Shown here piece by piece: positions 35,508 through 45,900 of a stretch of 64,000 bases of DNA. The position numbers and the translations under genes were made by a program. Numbering within the stretch: position 1 is the stretch's first letter; every line of letters begins with the position of its first letter. The notes below the pieces were generated by a model, which was given only the letters and a program-made list of their open reading frames with translations, was not told the origin of the DNA and did not search any database. Origin of the DNA: JBAOHV01 sp963714875 (GTDB lineage: Bacteria > Actinomycetota > Acidimicrobiia > Acidimicrobiales > Microtrichaceae); assembly GCA_963714875.1 (NCBI GenBank), contig CAVQQI010000011.1, positions 930,001 through 994,000 of the forward strand, given 5' to 3'.

Positions 35508-37318
35508 CGCGCCAACCTACACGGACCCTCCGACAGCTCGATCGTCGCGTCCGGGCCGTCCACCAGCACCACCACCCCGCCGACGGTCCACCGTTGCGGC
35601 GACGGGTGCGGGAGATCCACCCGTCGCCGCACCGACCACTGCTCGCCGAGCGCCGACGCGACCCGCCCAGCTGTGGCGCCGTCGCGGACCACGAGGATGT
35701 CGATGCGACGCACGCCCAGAGCGGCGAGCTTCGACAGCGCGGACCGCTCGGTCACGCCGGCGGCGACCTCGACCACGAAGCCGCCGCAACCCCCGACGGT
35801 CACCCCCAACCCTTCCCCCTCGGTGTGGTGACCGACCGCCGGCGCGGTCGGCCACACCACTGCGGCCACCACCACTCCGACCATCGCGACCGAGCGCCGC
35901 AGCGGGACCCGGCGTCCGTCCCGTCCGCGGGCTCGTGGCCCCGGAACTCCCTGGACCGATGGGCTCCGGGCGCCGGGCCGAGGTCCGAGCAGCAGCACAG
36001 CTGCGCCCACCACCAGGACCAGCAGCGCCATGCGAACCGGTCCCAGCGATGCGACCGGCGCGGAGGCGCCCCATTCGGCGACCTTGTCGATCCAGGCCAC
36101 GAGTGCACGGCTCGGGAGCTGCAGTTGTTCGGCGAGCGGTTCGGCAACCAGACCGGCGACCGCGCCGACGGTGACCCCGAGCATCATCACCCCGCCCGCA
36201 GCAGGGACGGCGAGCAGGTTGGCCGGAATCGACGCCGGCGACAGCCCACCGTTCAGCCCGAGGAGGAGTGGCGCTGTCGCGAGCTGCGCCGAGATGGTCA
36301 CCGCGAGCGGGAGCCGCAACCAGCGGGGTCCGGGAAGTCGACGTTCCAGCGGACCTGCCAGCAGCACGAGCCCCGCAGTCGCTGCCACCGACAGACGGAA
36401 TCCCAGCGAGTGGACCATCATCGGGTCGGCCACCAGCAGCACCGTGATCGCGAGCGACAGCACCCGCACCGCCGGTGCGATGCGGCCAGCGCTGACGGCG
36501 ACCACCGCCATGCCGGCCATGACCGACGCTCGCAGCACCGACGGGTCGGCCCGAGTGACCAGCACCATCGCCACCAGGAGCAGCAGCGTGAGCGCCACCC
36601 GACCACGGCGGCCGAGTCGGACCAGTAGCGGTGCGGCCACCGCCAACAGGAACGCCACGTTCTGACCGGACACGGCAGTCAGGTGTGACAGCCCCGCCAC
36701 ACGGAAGCGGTGCTGTCGCAACTCGGACAGCAGCCGGTCATCACCGATGACCATGCCCAGGTACAGCGGGCGTCGTTCCGCGTCGAACGACCCTGCTCCT
36801 GCGCTGAGGGTGCGCCGCACGGAGTTCGCAGCAGCGAACCACGGCGCAGCCGCAGCACCGGGCTCGAGACCCGACACCGACAGCCGACCGGCCAGGTGCT
36901 GGGAGCGGACCCACCCCGCGGGAGCGCCGTCCAACGGCGACGGCCGACCGACGATGACCACGTGGTCCCCTGTTCCTGCGCCGCGGAGGGGTCGAGCCAG
37001 GTCCGCAGGCACATCTGCGACATAGCGCCGCCCCTCGTGCCGGACCACGACCCGGGTGCCGAAGCGCTGGGGCTCAGGGTCATCGGCCAGTGTGGCCGGG
37101 CCCGACACGCGCTCGGGCAGCGACACGGCCAGCGCGTCGATCTGCTGGTGCGCTCGGCCGCCGACAACAGCGGCGACCGCCACCGCGAACAGCACCGGGC
37201 GTCGCACGAACACCGCGAGGACGATCGCCGCCAGGACGCCCATCAGCGGGATCGGCGGGGCGCAGGCGGCGGCCACCAGTGCCGCCAGCGCCACAGCGCC
37301 GATGGAGCGATCGGTCAC
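35504..37318 (-). CDS. comEC: Competence membrane channel ComEC (ComEC/Rec2)
   Basis: 604 residues. N-terminal TM helices and an OB-like DUF4131 region (RVSGPATLADDPEPQRFGTRVVV) precede the competence domain with HLTAVSGQNVAFLLAV and eight or more further TM helices (to ~residue 450). The C-terminal metallo-beta-lactamase-like domain is short and lacks the HxHxDH zinc motif, so nuclease activity is not supported. ComEC conducts DNA into the cytoplasm. Its start overlaps the comEA stop, and its end overlaps the folP start by four bases. Confidence 0.9.
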   Translation of the reverse strand: MTDRSIGAVALAALVAAACAPPIPLMGVLAAIVLAVFVRRPVLFAVAVAAVVGGRAHQQIDALAVSLPERVSGPATLADDPEPQRFGTRVVVRHEGRRYVADVPADLARPLRGAGTGDHVVIVGRPSPLDGAPAGWVRSQHLAGRLSVSGLEPGAAAAPWFAAANSVRRTLSAGAGSFDAERRPLYLGMVIGDDRLLSELRQHRFRVAGLSHLTAVSGQNVAFLLAVAAPLLVRLGRRGRVALTLLLLVAMVLVTRADPSVLRASVMAGMAVVAVSAGRIAPAVRVLSLAITVLLVADPMMVHSLGFRLSVAATAGLVLLAGPLERRLPGPRWLRLPLAVTISAQLATAPLLLGLNGGLSPASIPANLLAVPAAGGVMMLGVTVGAVAGLVAEPLAEQLQLPSRALVAWIDKVAEWGASAPVASLGPVRMALLVLVVGAAVLLLGPRPGARSPSVQGVPGPRARGRDGRRVPLRRSVAMVGVVVAAVVWPTAPAVGHHTEGEGLGVTVGGCGGFVVEVAAGVTERSALSKLAALGVRRIDILVVRDGATAGRVASALGEQWSVRRRVDLPHPSPQRWTVGGVVVLVDGPDATIELSEGPCRLAR

Positions 37319-38295
37319 CGTCCGCTTCCGACCGACACCAGGTCACGCAACGCCTCGAGCTTCGCCTCGCCGATGCCGCGCACGTCGAGCAGGTCCTCGA
37401 CGCTGTCGAAGGGCCCCGAGGAACCACGGTGGTCGATGATCGCCCCCGCCGTCGCCGGCCCGACTCCGGGCAGGGTGTCGAGCTGCTCGGCGGTCGCCGT
37501 GTTGAGATCCACCGGCCCCGCCGCCGCCCCCGCTGCACCCGCGGCTCCCGTTGACCCACCGACAGCGCCCGCGGGGCTGCTCGGGGGGATCTCTGCCGGC
37601 GGCGGTTGGCCGATGACCGGAACCACCACCCGCTGCCCGTCGACCAGCGGTGCAGCCAGGTTCACCCGGTCGGGGTCCGCATCGGCGCGCAGCCCACCGG
37701 CCGCCGTCACGGCGTCGACCACCCGACCTGCCGCCGAGAGCCGCACCACACCCGGCGCCGACACGGCACCGGCGACGTGCACCACGAGCTGCTGGGGCTG
37801 GCCCTCGCCTGCGCCGCTCTCTGCCGGGTCGGACTCTGCGGTGCCACCGACGTCGTTCGGGCGAGTGGTCGAGCTCGCCGCGCCAGACCCGCCGTCCGCC
37901 ATGGGCAGCTGCTCCTCGATCGGTGGCGGCCGCCGCATGAACACGGCTGCTGCCACCGCGAGCACGACGACCGCGACACCGAGCCCGCTCGCCCAGCGAC
38001 CCAGGTCGACCCCCTGGATCCACTCGGCGCCACGGCCGCTCCGCAGACCCGCCGCGGACGCGGGCGGTCCGTTCACGGGATCCTCGCTCCCGGCAGCATC
38101 AGGGCCGGGAGGGGCATCGGGGCGGAGCTGGCGGAGTTGCCATGATCGGCGGCGCCCACGCCCACGACGCACCGGCCCGTCGCCAGCAGCGACCCCGGAG
38201 CGGGCCCGAACGAGATCGTCCAGGACCTCGGCGGCACGAGACGGCGGCGCGGACCCGCCGACGGTCCCGGTGGTCGACTCCACATCGATCACCAC
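37315..38295 (-). CDS. comEA: ComEA-like DNA-binding competence protein
   Basis: 326 residues. GTG 38295 has GGAGG five bases upstream. A cytoplasmic ~100-residue N-terminus precedes one TM helix (GLGVAVVVLAVAAAVFM). A SLBB domain (VVHVAGAVSAPGVVRLSAAGRVVDAV) and a Pro/Gly/Ala linker follow. A C-terminal helix-hairpin-helix pair (VDLNTATAEQLDTLPGVGPATAGAII and DLLDVRGIGEAKLEAL) ends the protein. It is the DNA receptor that hands DNA to ComEC. No other uptake genes are in the window apart from the Tad locus. Confidence 0.92.
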   Translation of the reverse strand: MVIDVESTTGTVGGSAPPSRAAEVLDDLVRARSGVAAGDGPVRRGRGRRRSWQLRQLRPDAPPGPDAAGSEDPVNGPPASAAGLRSGRGAEWIQGVDLGRWASGLGVAVVVLAVAAAVFMRRPPPIEEQLPMADGGSGAASSTTRPNDVGGTAESDPAESGAGEGQPQQLVVHVAGAVSAPGVVRLSAAGRVVDAVTAAGGLRADADPDRVNLAAPLVDGQRVVVPVIGQPPPAEIPPSSPAGAVGGSTGAAGAAGAAAGPVDLNTATAEQLDTLPGVGPATAGAIIDHRGSSGPFDSVEDLLDVRGIGEAKLEALRDLVSVGSGR

Positions 38296-38467
38296 GAATC
38301 CTCCACATCACCGCGCGACGTGACGCCACGCTCGAAAGGGGAAGATCGGCTGGATGCCGACGCTACCGGCGTCGAGGGCGTCGCCGGAGCAACAGCTGCG
38401 GGGCCCGCGACCCGGTCAGGCGTAGCGGCGGCATCCTCGCACCGGGCCTGCGGCGACGCTCAGTGGT

Positions 38468-39169
38468 TCAGAACAGGCGTTGGGTGAGCTGTCGACGCCA
38501 GTCGGCCTTCGCGGGATCGTCGTCGTGGAGGAGCTCGAGCAGGTCGACGAACTCCTTGCGGGCGTCATCGTCGCTCTTCACACGGTCGAGCAGCGTTCCC
38601 AGCCGGGTGTCGACGTCGAGCACCGCCTCGGGCCCCACCCGCGCCAGAGCTGCCACACGACGTGTGGCCGGGGTCTCGGGGATCTTGTCCAGCAGTGCCA
38701 GGGCGTCGGCGCCCCGATCCTCGCCGGCGAGGAGTTCGGCGAGGGAGGTGATCGCCTCGGCGTTGGCCGGCTCCAGCTCGAGCGCGGCGCGCAGTGATGC
38801 CTCGTCACCGGCCTCGATCAACCGCTCGACCTCGGTGAGCTCCTTCGCCGGCAGCAGCTTCGCGACGAACGCGGTGATCTCCGCCTCGGGCAGTGCACCG
38901 ATGAACTGGTCCACCGGCTGGCCGTCGCGCATGGCGAACACCGCCGGGATGGACTGCACCCGGAAGGCCTGCGCGATGTTGGGATTGGCGTCGACGTCGA
39001 CCTTGGCCAGCTCGACCTGCCCGTCGGTGGCGGCCACGACCCGTTCGATGATCGGACCGAGCTGCTTGCAGGGACCGCACCACTCCGCCCACAGGTCCAC
39101 CACCACCGGGACGGTCATGGATCGCTCGATCACAGCGGTCTGGAACGTGGCATCGGTGACATCGACCAT
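38468..39169 (-). CDS. Thioredoxin-TPR protein (CnoX/YbbN-like)
   Basis: 233 residues from ATG 39169. The N-terminal thioredoxin domain has the intact active site WAEWCGPCKQLGPI and cis-Pro loop QSIPAVFAM. The C-terminal half is helical, with TPR-like repeats (EPANAEAITSLAELLAGEDRGADALALLDKIP). The E. coli homologue CnoX lacks the redox CxxC, but here both Cys are present, so redox and holdase roles are both possible. The -10 TACACT is six bases before the ATG (leaderless). Confidence 0.9.
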   Translation of the reverse strand: MVDVTDATFQTAVIERSMTVPVVVDLWAEWCGPCKQLGPIIERVVAATDGQVELAKVDVDANPNIAQAFRVQSIPAVFAMRDGQPVDQFIGALPEAEITAFVAKLLPAKELTEVERLIEAGDEASLRAALELEPANAEAITSLAELLAGEDRGADALALLDKIPETPATRRVAALARVGPEAVLDVDTRLGTLLDRVKSDDDARKEFVDLLELLHDDDPAKADWRRQLTQRLF

Positions 39170-39175
39170 GCCCCG

Positions 39176-39198
39176 AGTGTAGGACGGGCCACTACAGT
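39176..39198. promoter_or_regulatory. Divergent -10 elements of thioredoxin-TPR and phosphotransferase genes
   Basis: TACACT on the minus strand (39176-39181) lies six bases before ATG 39169. TACAGT on the plus strand (39193-39198) can start the phosphotransferase transcript. The two lie back to back, 12 bases apart. Confidence 0.4.
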
Positions 39199-39262
39199 TG
39201 CTCGGCTGACGGGCACGGACGACCACATGGCGGACGGCACCGGCGACCACGAGGAGCGACCC

Positions 39263-40357
39263 GTGACCGACCAGACCGACCAGAGCGACCAGACCGACCC
39301 GTCGGCGCAGGTCACGGTCCCCGACGGCATCGACGCGGCCGGGGTGACGGCGTGGTTCGCAGAACACGTGCCCGAGGCATCGGCGCCGCTGGAGTTCGCG
39401 CTCATCGCCGGCGGGCACTCGAACCTGACCTACTCGGTGACCGACGCCATGGGCAGTCGCTGGGTGCTGCGCCGCCCCCCGTTGGGCCAGGTGCTCGCCA
39501 CTGCGCACGACATGGGCCGCGAGCACACGATCATCTCTGCACTCGGCCCCACCGACGTGCCGGTCCCGCCGACGGTCGGGCTGTGCACCGACACCGATGT
39601 CAACGGCGCGCCGTTCTATGTCATGGACTTCGTCGACGGGCAGGTGGTGCGCTCCCACGCCGACGCCGCGGCGCTCGATGTCGCCGCACGGGGGCGAGCC
39701 GGCGAGTCGATCGTCGAGGTGCTCGCAGCGATCCACTCGGTCGACGTCGACGCAGTCGGACTCGGTGACCTGGGACGCAGGGAGGACTACGTGGCCCGCC
39801 AGCTGAAGCGCTGGTACACGCAGTTCCAGGGATCCGAGAACCAGGTGGCCGGCGGTCTGGCGCTGCCGGTGGTGCACCGGGTGCACGACCAGCTCGCAGC
39901 CTCGATCCCTGCCCAGGGCCCCGCAGCGATCGTCCACGGCGACTACCGGCTCGACAACTGCATGCTGGGCCCCGACGGCACCGTCGTCGCCGTGCTCGAC
40001 TGGGAGATCTGCACCTTGGGCGACCCCATGGCCGACGTCGGTCTGCTGTGGGTGTACTGGTCCGACCCCGACGAGGACGCGGTCATGCCCCAGGCGTCGC
40101 CGACCGCGCTCGACGGCTTTCCCCGCAAGCGCGATCTGGTCGAGCGCTACGCCGCCGCGTCGGGACGCGACCTGACGGATCTGCCATTCTTCGTGGCGTT
40201 CGGCTACTGGAAGCTGACCTGCATCATCGCCGGCGTCTACGCGCGCTACGCCGGCGGCGCAATGGGCGACGTGCCCACCGAGACGGTCAAGGGGTTCCGC
40301 ACGATGCTCGACCACCTCGGAGAGCTCACCGAACGCGCCGCACAGGAGATCGCATGA
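39263..40357 (+). CDS. Aminoglycoside-phosphotransferase-fold protein (ACAD10/11 N-domain-like)
   Basis: 364 residues from GTG 39263 (GAGGAG SD); ATG 39227 without an SD is the alternative. The kinase-like fold has GGHSNLTYSV (nucleotide loop), RWVLRRPPLGQ, the catalytic HGDYRLDNCML and VLDWEICTLGDPMADV. These are hallmarks of the APH family close to the ACAD10/11 kinase domain, which phosphorylates 4-hydroxy acyl-CoAs in animals. The substrate here is unknown. It is followed by a PAC2 gene overlapping by four bases, so both are one operon. Confidence 0.85.
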   Translation: MTDQTDQSDQTDPSAQVTVPDGIDAAGVTAWFAEHVPEASAPLEFALIAGGHSNLTYSVTDAMGSRWVLRRPPLGQVLATAHDMGREHTIISALGPTDVPVPPTVGLCTDTDVNGAPFYVMDFVDGQVVRSHADAAALDVAARGRAGESIVEVLAAIHSVDVDAVGLGDLGRREDYVARQLKRWYTQFQGSENQVAGGLALPVVHRVHDQLAASIPAQGPAAIVHGDYRLDNCMLGPDGTVVAVLDWEICTLGDPMADVGLLWVYWSDPDEDAVMPQASPTALDGFPRKRDLVERYAAASGRDLTDLPFFVAFGYWKLTCIIAGVYARYAGGAMGDVPTETVKGFRTMLDHLGELTERAAQEIA

Positions 40358-41250
40358 GCCACAACGACATGATCGAGGTCCACCTCACCCCCGAGCTGTC
40401 GGATCCGGTCATGATCGTGGCCATGGACGGCTGGATCGACGCCGGTGGCAGCGCAGCGACCGCGATGAACTCCCTGGTGTCGAGCACCAGCGCCGAGCTC
40501 GTCGCCGAGTTCGATGCCGACCGGCTGCTCGACCATCGGGCCCGACGTCCGGTGATGCACCTGGTCAACGGGCTGATCACGGGGCTGACGTGGCCGACGA
40601 TCGAGCTGCGCGCCGGCGCCGACACGGAGGGCAACGACGTGCTGCTGCTCACCGGGGCCGAACCGGACTTCGAGTGGCAGAACTTCGCCGATGCCGTGGT
40701 CGAGCTGGCCGACGACTACGAGTGCCGCATGATCGTCGGGCTCGGCGCCTATCCGGCACCCGTCGCCCACACCCGCGACACCGCCTTGTCCGTGACGACA
40801 TCCTCCGCCGAGCTGTCCGACACCCTGCATGGATTCGTGCGAGGGACACTGGACGTGCCGGGTGGCATCCACACGGTCATCGACGTGGTCGCGAACTCCG
40901 CCGGTATCCCCTCGATGGGCCTGTGGGCCCAGGTCCCCCACTACGTCTCGTCGATGCCGTACCCGGCATCCAGCGTGGCGCTCCTCGATGGGCTGGACAC
41001 CGTCGCAGGGCTGCGCTTCGACCACGGACAACTCCCCAGCGATGCGCGGGCGACCCGTCTGCGACTCGATGAGCTCGTCGCGGAGAACGTCCAGCACCAG
41101 ACCATGGTCGCTCAGCTCGAGGAGATGATGGACCAAGGCCTGGGCGGCCCCGATGTTGCTCCGACGTTCGGTTTCGACCACCTGCCGAGCGGCGACGAGC
41201 TCGCCGAGGAACTCCAGGAGTTCCTGCGCGAACACCCCGACGAGGGGTGA
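40354..41250 (+). CDS. PAC2-family protein
   Basis: 298 residues. The ATG at 40354 overlaps the preceding stop. The family landmarks are PVMIVAMDGWIDAGGSAATAM, DVLLLTGAEPDFEWQNFADAVV, GLGAYPAPVAHTR and GLWAQVPHYVSSMPYPASSVALL. The C-terminal helical tail (ELVAENVQHQTMVAQLEEMM) is charged. PAC2 proteins in actinobacteria lie near the proteasome/ATP-grasp genes and resemble the proteasome assembly chaperone PAC2; function in bacteria is unproven. Confidence 0.88.
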   Translation: MSHNDMIEVHLTPELSDPVMIVAMDGWIDAGGSAATAMNSLVSSTSAELVAEFDADRLLDHRARRPVMHLVNGLITGLTWPTIELRAGADTEGNDVLLLTGAEPDFEWQNFADAVVELADDYECRMIVGLGAYPAPVAHTRDTALSVTTSSAELSDTLHGFVRGTLDVPGGIHTVIDVVANSAGIPSMGLWAQVPHYVSSMPYPASSVALLDGLDTVAGLRFDHGQLPSDARATRLRLDELVAENVQHQTMVAQLEEMMDQGLGGPDVAPTFGFDHLPSGDELAEELQEFLREHPDEG

Positions 41251-41259
41251 ACCGATTCC

Positions 41260-42987
41260 TCATCCCGGGCGCAGCGGTTCGTAGTCCGGAAGGCTGATAC
41301 CCGGGGGGAGTTCGTCGTAGATGGTCACCGAGGTGTCAGGGTCGAACACCGCCGCCGGCGACTCGGGCCATTCACCCGGCAGGTAGCGCCGACCTCCCTG
41401 CGCGTAGGCCCACAGCCCGGTGCCAGGGGTCCCGGTCTCGTCGAGTCCCTCCGCCTCTGCGTCCCACCACACCTCGGTCTGGTCGTCCACCCCGCTGTAG
41501 TCGACACCGGGCCACAGACCCCGTTCCCCCCATGACAGCTGCGGAGCGAGCACCGAACCCTCGATGATGTCGGCCCCGAAGATCACCCGCTGGAACATCT
41601 CGTGGGTGAGCTCGGTGCCCGCCCCCTGCAACACGGCGTAGAGGAACTGCAGGTTCGGCAGCACCAACGCCGAGCCGGTGCGGGCCGGCGGTGGCGCATC
41701 GTGGAACCACTGGTAGAGGAACGCGGAGCCGGCGACGTCGGGCGACGTCCGGGCGAAGAGGTTGGACGGACCGAACGCATGGCGCCACTGCGCCTGGTCG
41801 TAGGTACGACCGAAGATCGACGTGTCGACCAGCGCGGTGCCCGTGATGACCCACTCCGGGTAGTACTCCTGGGCGGTCGCGTTCTCGGTCAGCGTCTGCG
41901 GTGCGAGCGGGTCACCGCTGTACAGGATCGTCGTGACCCCGTTCGACTTCATCCGGGCGAGGATCTCCCGCGCCTGACCTGCGAGGGACACCGGGTCGGT
42001 GAACGACGCCACGTCGGCCAACTCGACACCGTGGTCCTCGGCCAGTGTGGTCTCCAGCTGGTCACGGATCTCCTCGGTCTGCGGACCGGTGGACAGATAG
42101 ATCAGACCGAACTTCCTCGGACGGTCCGCCACGTCGGCTCCCCCGAACTCGGCGTCGCCGCCGGCGAGGCGCTTGCCGATGTACTCCGCCGCCATGATGG
42201 CGGTCTGGTTCGCGTTCTTCTGCACGTCCCACACGTAGGGGGCCTGCTCCTCGTACCAGTCGATGGTCTGGCCCGGCGTGCACGAGATGCACATCACCTG
42301 ATTCGCCGCGAGCGTCTCGGCGAACGCTTCGGTCAGCTGCGGTCCGCCGAGCACGGCGAACGGCTGGAGGTCACGGGCGATGGTCTCTGCGTCGGTGGTG
42401 GCGGCGACGTCGTCACCGATGGAACCGGTGGCGCTGTAGCGGACCAGCTCGACGTCACGCCCATAGGTCTCCATGTAGGTCCCCAGCAGCTCGTTGTAGC
42501 CCTGGTAGGTCTGGAAGATCTGCTCCGGGGTGTCGTTGTTGCCGATCTGGCCGTAGATGAACGACAGGATCGGGTCGTCCTCCTGGCTGGTGTAGACCAC
42601 GACCTTGATCGCGTCGTCGGTCACCCCCGTGGCGGTGGCCCCGCCACCCGGACCGTCGTACGGGGCGAAACACTCGGGTGGCGGGCTCAGCGGCATCGCC
42701 AGCACCCCCGCATCCACGTCGCAGCGTTCGCCCCAGTCGATGTCGTCGAGCTCACCGCGAGCCTCGGCCACCGAGATCGGCAGCACGTTCGGCGGGAGCT
42801 GCACCTCTCCCGGTGCCGTGCCGTCGCCGCCCTCCGGCGCCGCGGCTGTCGCATCGGACCCCGGGGGATCCGTCGTGGCGACGAGCGCCGCCACGAGTCC
42901 CCCGACCACCACCATCACCAGCAGCGGACCCCATCGCGCCAGTTGCCGCGTCCGCCTGCGCTCGGCGGGATCGTCCATCGCCCTCAT
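41260..42987 (-). CDS. Branched-chain/urea-type ABC transporter substrate-binding protein
   Basis: 575 residues. ATG 42987 is preceded by a perfect SD (GAGGAGGA). A TM/signal segment (WGPLLVMVVVGGLVAALVAT, ~19-38) is not followed by a lipobox, so it may be anchored by that helix. The periplasmic-binding fold type 1 domain starts near AIKVVVYTSQEDDPILSFI, and RDLQPFAVLGGPQ, RPRKFGLIYLSTGPQTEE and ARMKSNGVTTILYSGDPL are typical. It is unusually large for a LivK homologue, and the ligand is unknown. Its start overlaps the stop of the fused ATPase gene. Confidence 0.85.
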   Translation of the reverse strand: MRAMDDPAERRRTRQLARWGPLLVMVVVGGLVAALVATTDPPGSDATAAAPEGGDGTAPGEVQLPPNVLPISVAEARGELDDIDWGERCDVDAGVLAMPLSPPPECFAPYDGPGGGATATGVTDDAIKVVVYTSQEDDPILSFIYGQIGNNDTPEQIFQTYQGYNELLGTYMETYGRDVELVRYSATGSIGDDVAATTDAETIARDLQPFAVLGGPQLTEAFAETLAANQVMCISCTPGQTIDWYEEQAPYVWDVQKNANQTAIMAAEYIGKRLAGGDAEFGGADVADRPRKFGLIYLSTGPQTEEIRDQLETTLAEDHGVELADVASFTDPVSLAGQAREILARMKSNGVTTILYSGDPLAPQTLTENATAQEYYPEWVITGTALVDTSIFGRTYDQAQWRHAFGPSNLFARTSPDVAGSAFLYQWFHDAPPPARTGSALVLPNLQFLYAVLQGAGTELTHEMFQRVIFGADIIEGSVLAPQLSWGERGLWPGVDYSGVDDQTEVWWDAEAEGLDETGTPGTGLWAYAQGGRRYLPGEWPESPAAVFDPDTSVTIYDELPPGISLPDYEPLRPG

Positions 42988-45900
42988 CAGGTTCCTCCTC
43001 GGGGTGCGGCGTCCACCGCTCCGGTGCCGCTGCGGTGCACCGCAGCCAGATCGTCGCCCAGGTAGGACGCCACCACCCGCTGGTCCGACAGCACGTCCGC
43101 AACTGGTCCCTGGGCGATCACCTCACCGGCCTCGAGCGCCACCAGGCGGTCAGACACCGCGGCGACCAGCGGCATGTCGTGCTCGATCACGACCATCGCG
43201 CAGCCCAGCTCGTCGCGGATCCGCACCAGCAGGTCGCCGAGTTGTTCCACCTCGCGCTGGGCCACCCCGGACGCCGGCTCGTCCAGCAACAACAGCCGGG
43301 GCTGGTGGGCGACCGCGCAGGCGAACTCCGCGATGCGTCGTGTACCGGTGGAGAGCTCCGAGGTGAACGAGGCGCCGTACCTCGTCAGGCCGAACAAGCC
43401 CAGCAGCTCCCCCACCCGTCGCCACACGGCCGCCTCGCTGTCGTAGGCCGCCGGGAGCCGGAGTGCGGGGTTGACCATGTCGCGCACCACGGTCGACCGT
43501 TCGAGCGCAACCGCGATGGACTCGGCGACGGTCAGTCCCGGATGGAGACGACCGCCCTGGAACGTGCGACCCAACCCGCAGCGGGCGCGTCGGTGGGGCG
43601 CCATGGTCGACACGTCGAGTCCGGCCATCATGATCCGTCCGCCATCGAGCGGTTGGTGGCCGCAGATCAGGTCCAACAGGGTGGTCTTGCCGGCACCGTT
43701 CTGGCCGATCAGTCCGACGATCTCACCAGCATCGACCGAGAACGAGACGTCCTCGACCGCGGCGAGCCCGCCGAAACGCCGGGTCACACCCACCAGTTCC
43801 AGCGCAGCGACGTCAGCGGCGCCGTTCGCCGCTCCGGCGCCATCGACCATCGGGCTGGCGGCTGGCGCCGCTGCAGGACCTGCATCGTCAGGGTCGCCCG
43901 GGCGGTCCGCCGCCAGGAACACCGACCGCAGCAGGTCGGGGCGTTCCAGGAGCTCGGCTGCGGGTCCCCTGTAGCGGATGCGGCCACGTTCCATGAACAC
44001 CGCCGTGCTCGCCATCGTGAGCGCGACGTTGACCGACTGCTCGACCAGGACCACCGTGGTGCCCTCCTGTGCGACCCGACGCACCATCGCGGCAAGCTGA
44101 CCGACGATCACAGGAGCGAGCCCCATGCTCAACTCGTCGATGAGCAGCAGCCGCGGTCGCGACAGCAGCGACATACCCAGTGCCAGCATCTGTTGCTGGC
44201 CACCCGAGAGGTTCGCCGCGGGCTCGTCCAGCCGGTCAGCGAGCGCCGGGAACACCTCGAGGATCTCGTCGATGCGTGCGGACAGCTCGTCGCGATCGCG
44301 ACGTACCAGCCAACCGGCGGCACGCAGGTTCTCCGCCACGCTCAGCGACGCGAAGGTGCCCGACCCGCCCGGAACCTGGGCAACGCCCAACGCAGCCACC
44401 TCGTTGGGAGGTGCGTGGGTGATGTCTCTCCCGTCGAACACGACCGCGCCGAAGTCCGCCTCGGTCACCCCCGAGATGGCCCGCAGCAGCGTGGACTTGC
44501 CCGCACCATTGGTGCCCAACAGCGCCAGGATCTCGCCCTCGGCGACCTCCAGGTCGATGTCGAACAGGACCGGCACCGGCCCGTAGGACACGTGCAGGTT
44601 CTTCACCACCAGCAGCTTCGAACGGCCGTCGTGTCGGTCGACCAACGCCTGGGAGCGGGCCAGCGACGCGCCCCAGGCGTCGTTGATGTCGCGGGAGATC
44701 ACGGACCCGCCGGTGGAGATGATGAGCCCGCCGATGGCCAGGACCGGCACCATGACCAGCATCCCCGGGCGGATCCCGAAGCGGTCCGACACCCAGCCGA
44801 TCAGCGGCAACATCGCCAATCCCGGAATCGCCCACCACGCGGCGATCGAGAAGCCCACCGAGCGCGCACGGGCGGGGATCGCGAGTGACAGCGTCGCGAA
44901 GAGCCCGGGCAGGAGGATGGCGAGCACCGTCGTGAGCAGGACGTTGGCCACGATGGTCAACCACAGGGTGGGCGCCAGAGCGAAGCACGCAACCAGCACC
45001 GAGCAGGTGAACGCGACGCCCCGCAACAACCGGAAGACCAACTCGGGGCCCCGCAGGAACAATCGCGTGCCCAGCCGGGCGCCGACCGCGAGGCCCAGGA
45101 ACTGGAAGGGCTCGGCCACCGCGGCCAGGTAGCCGCGCTGCAGTTCGTCCAGGTCGTACACCTCCTCGTAGAGCAGGCCGCCGAGGGAGATGAACCCGAT
45201 GATCGACACGGCCAGGAAGGGCACCGAGTACCACATGCGGCGCAGCACCTCGACCTTCCACAGAAGGCGCCAGGCCTCGGAGAAGCTGGGCGCGGGCTCC
45301 TCGGTCGCGGTGACCTCCGCGCTCGCACCGGCGGCGCGCCGCTCCTGGGCGCCGCGCACGGGGTCCTTCATGCGTGCACCCAGCACCACCAGGACCACCG
45401 TGGGCACCGCGAAGACGAAGAACGGCGCCCGCCAGGTGAACGCAGCGGCCAGGATGCCGGCGAGCAACGGCCCCACGAAGTTGCCCAGGACGTTGGCCGC
45501 CCGGTGGAAAGAGAACACCGCCGGGCGCTTGTCCACCGCGAAGAAGTCCGACAGCAGCGCGTTGTGGGTCGGGTCGACCACTGCTCGGCCGATGCCGGTT
45601 CCCATCCGGGCGATCACCAGGATCCAGATGGCCGTTGCGGCCCCGGTCAGCACCGAGAACACCCCCCACACCACCGCGCCGCCGAGAGCGATGGCCACCC
45701 GGTTCCCCCGGTCCGACGCGATGGCGATCGGCATCTGCATCAGCAGTGCCCCCAACGCGGTGAACGCCACCAGGCTCAGGATGCCGGTGTTGCTCATGCC
45801 GAACGCGTCTCGGATGTTGGGCAGGAGGATCCCGAACGCGGTCCGGTCCAGTTCGTCCACCGCGTTCAGTCCGAACAGGATCAGCAACGGGAACACCGGG

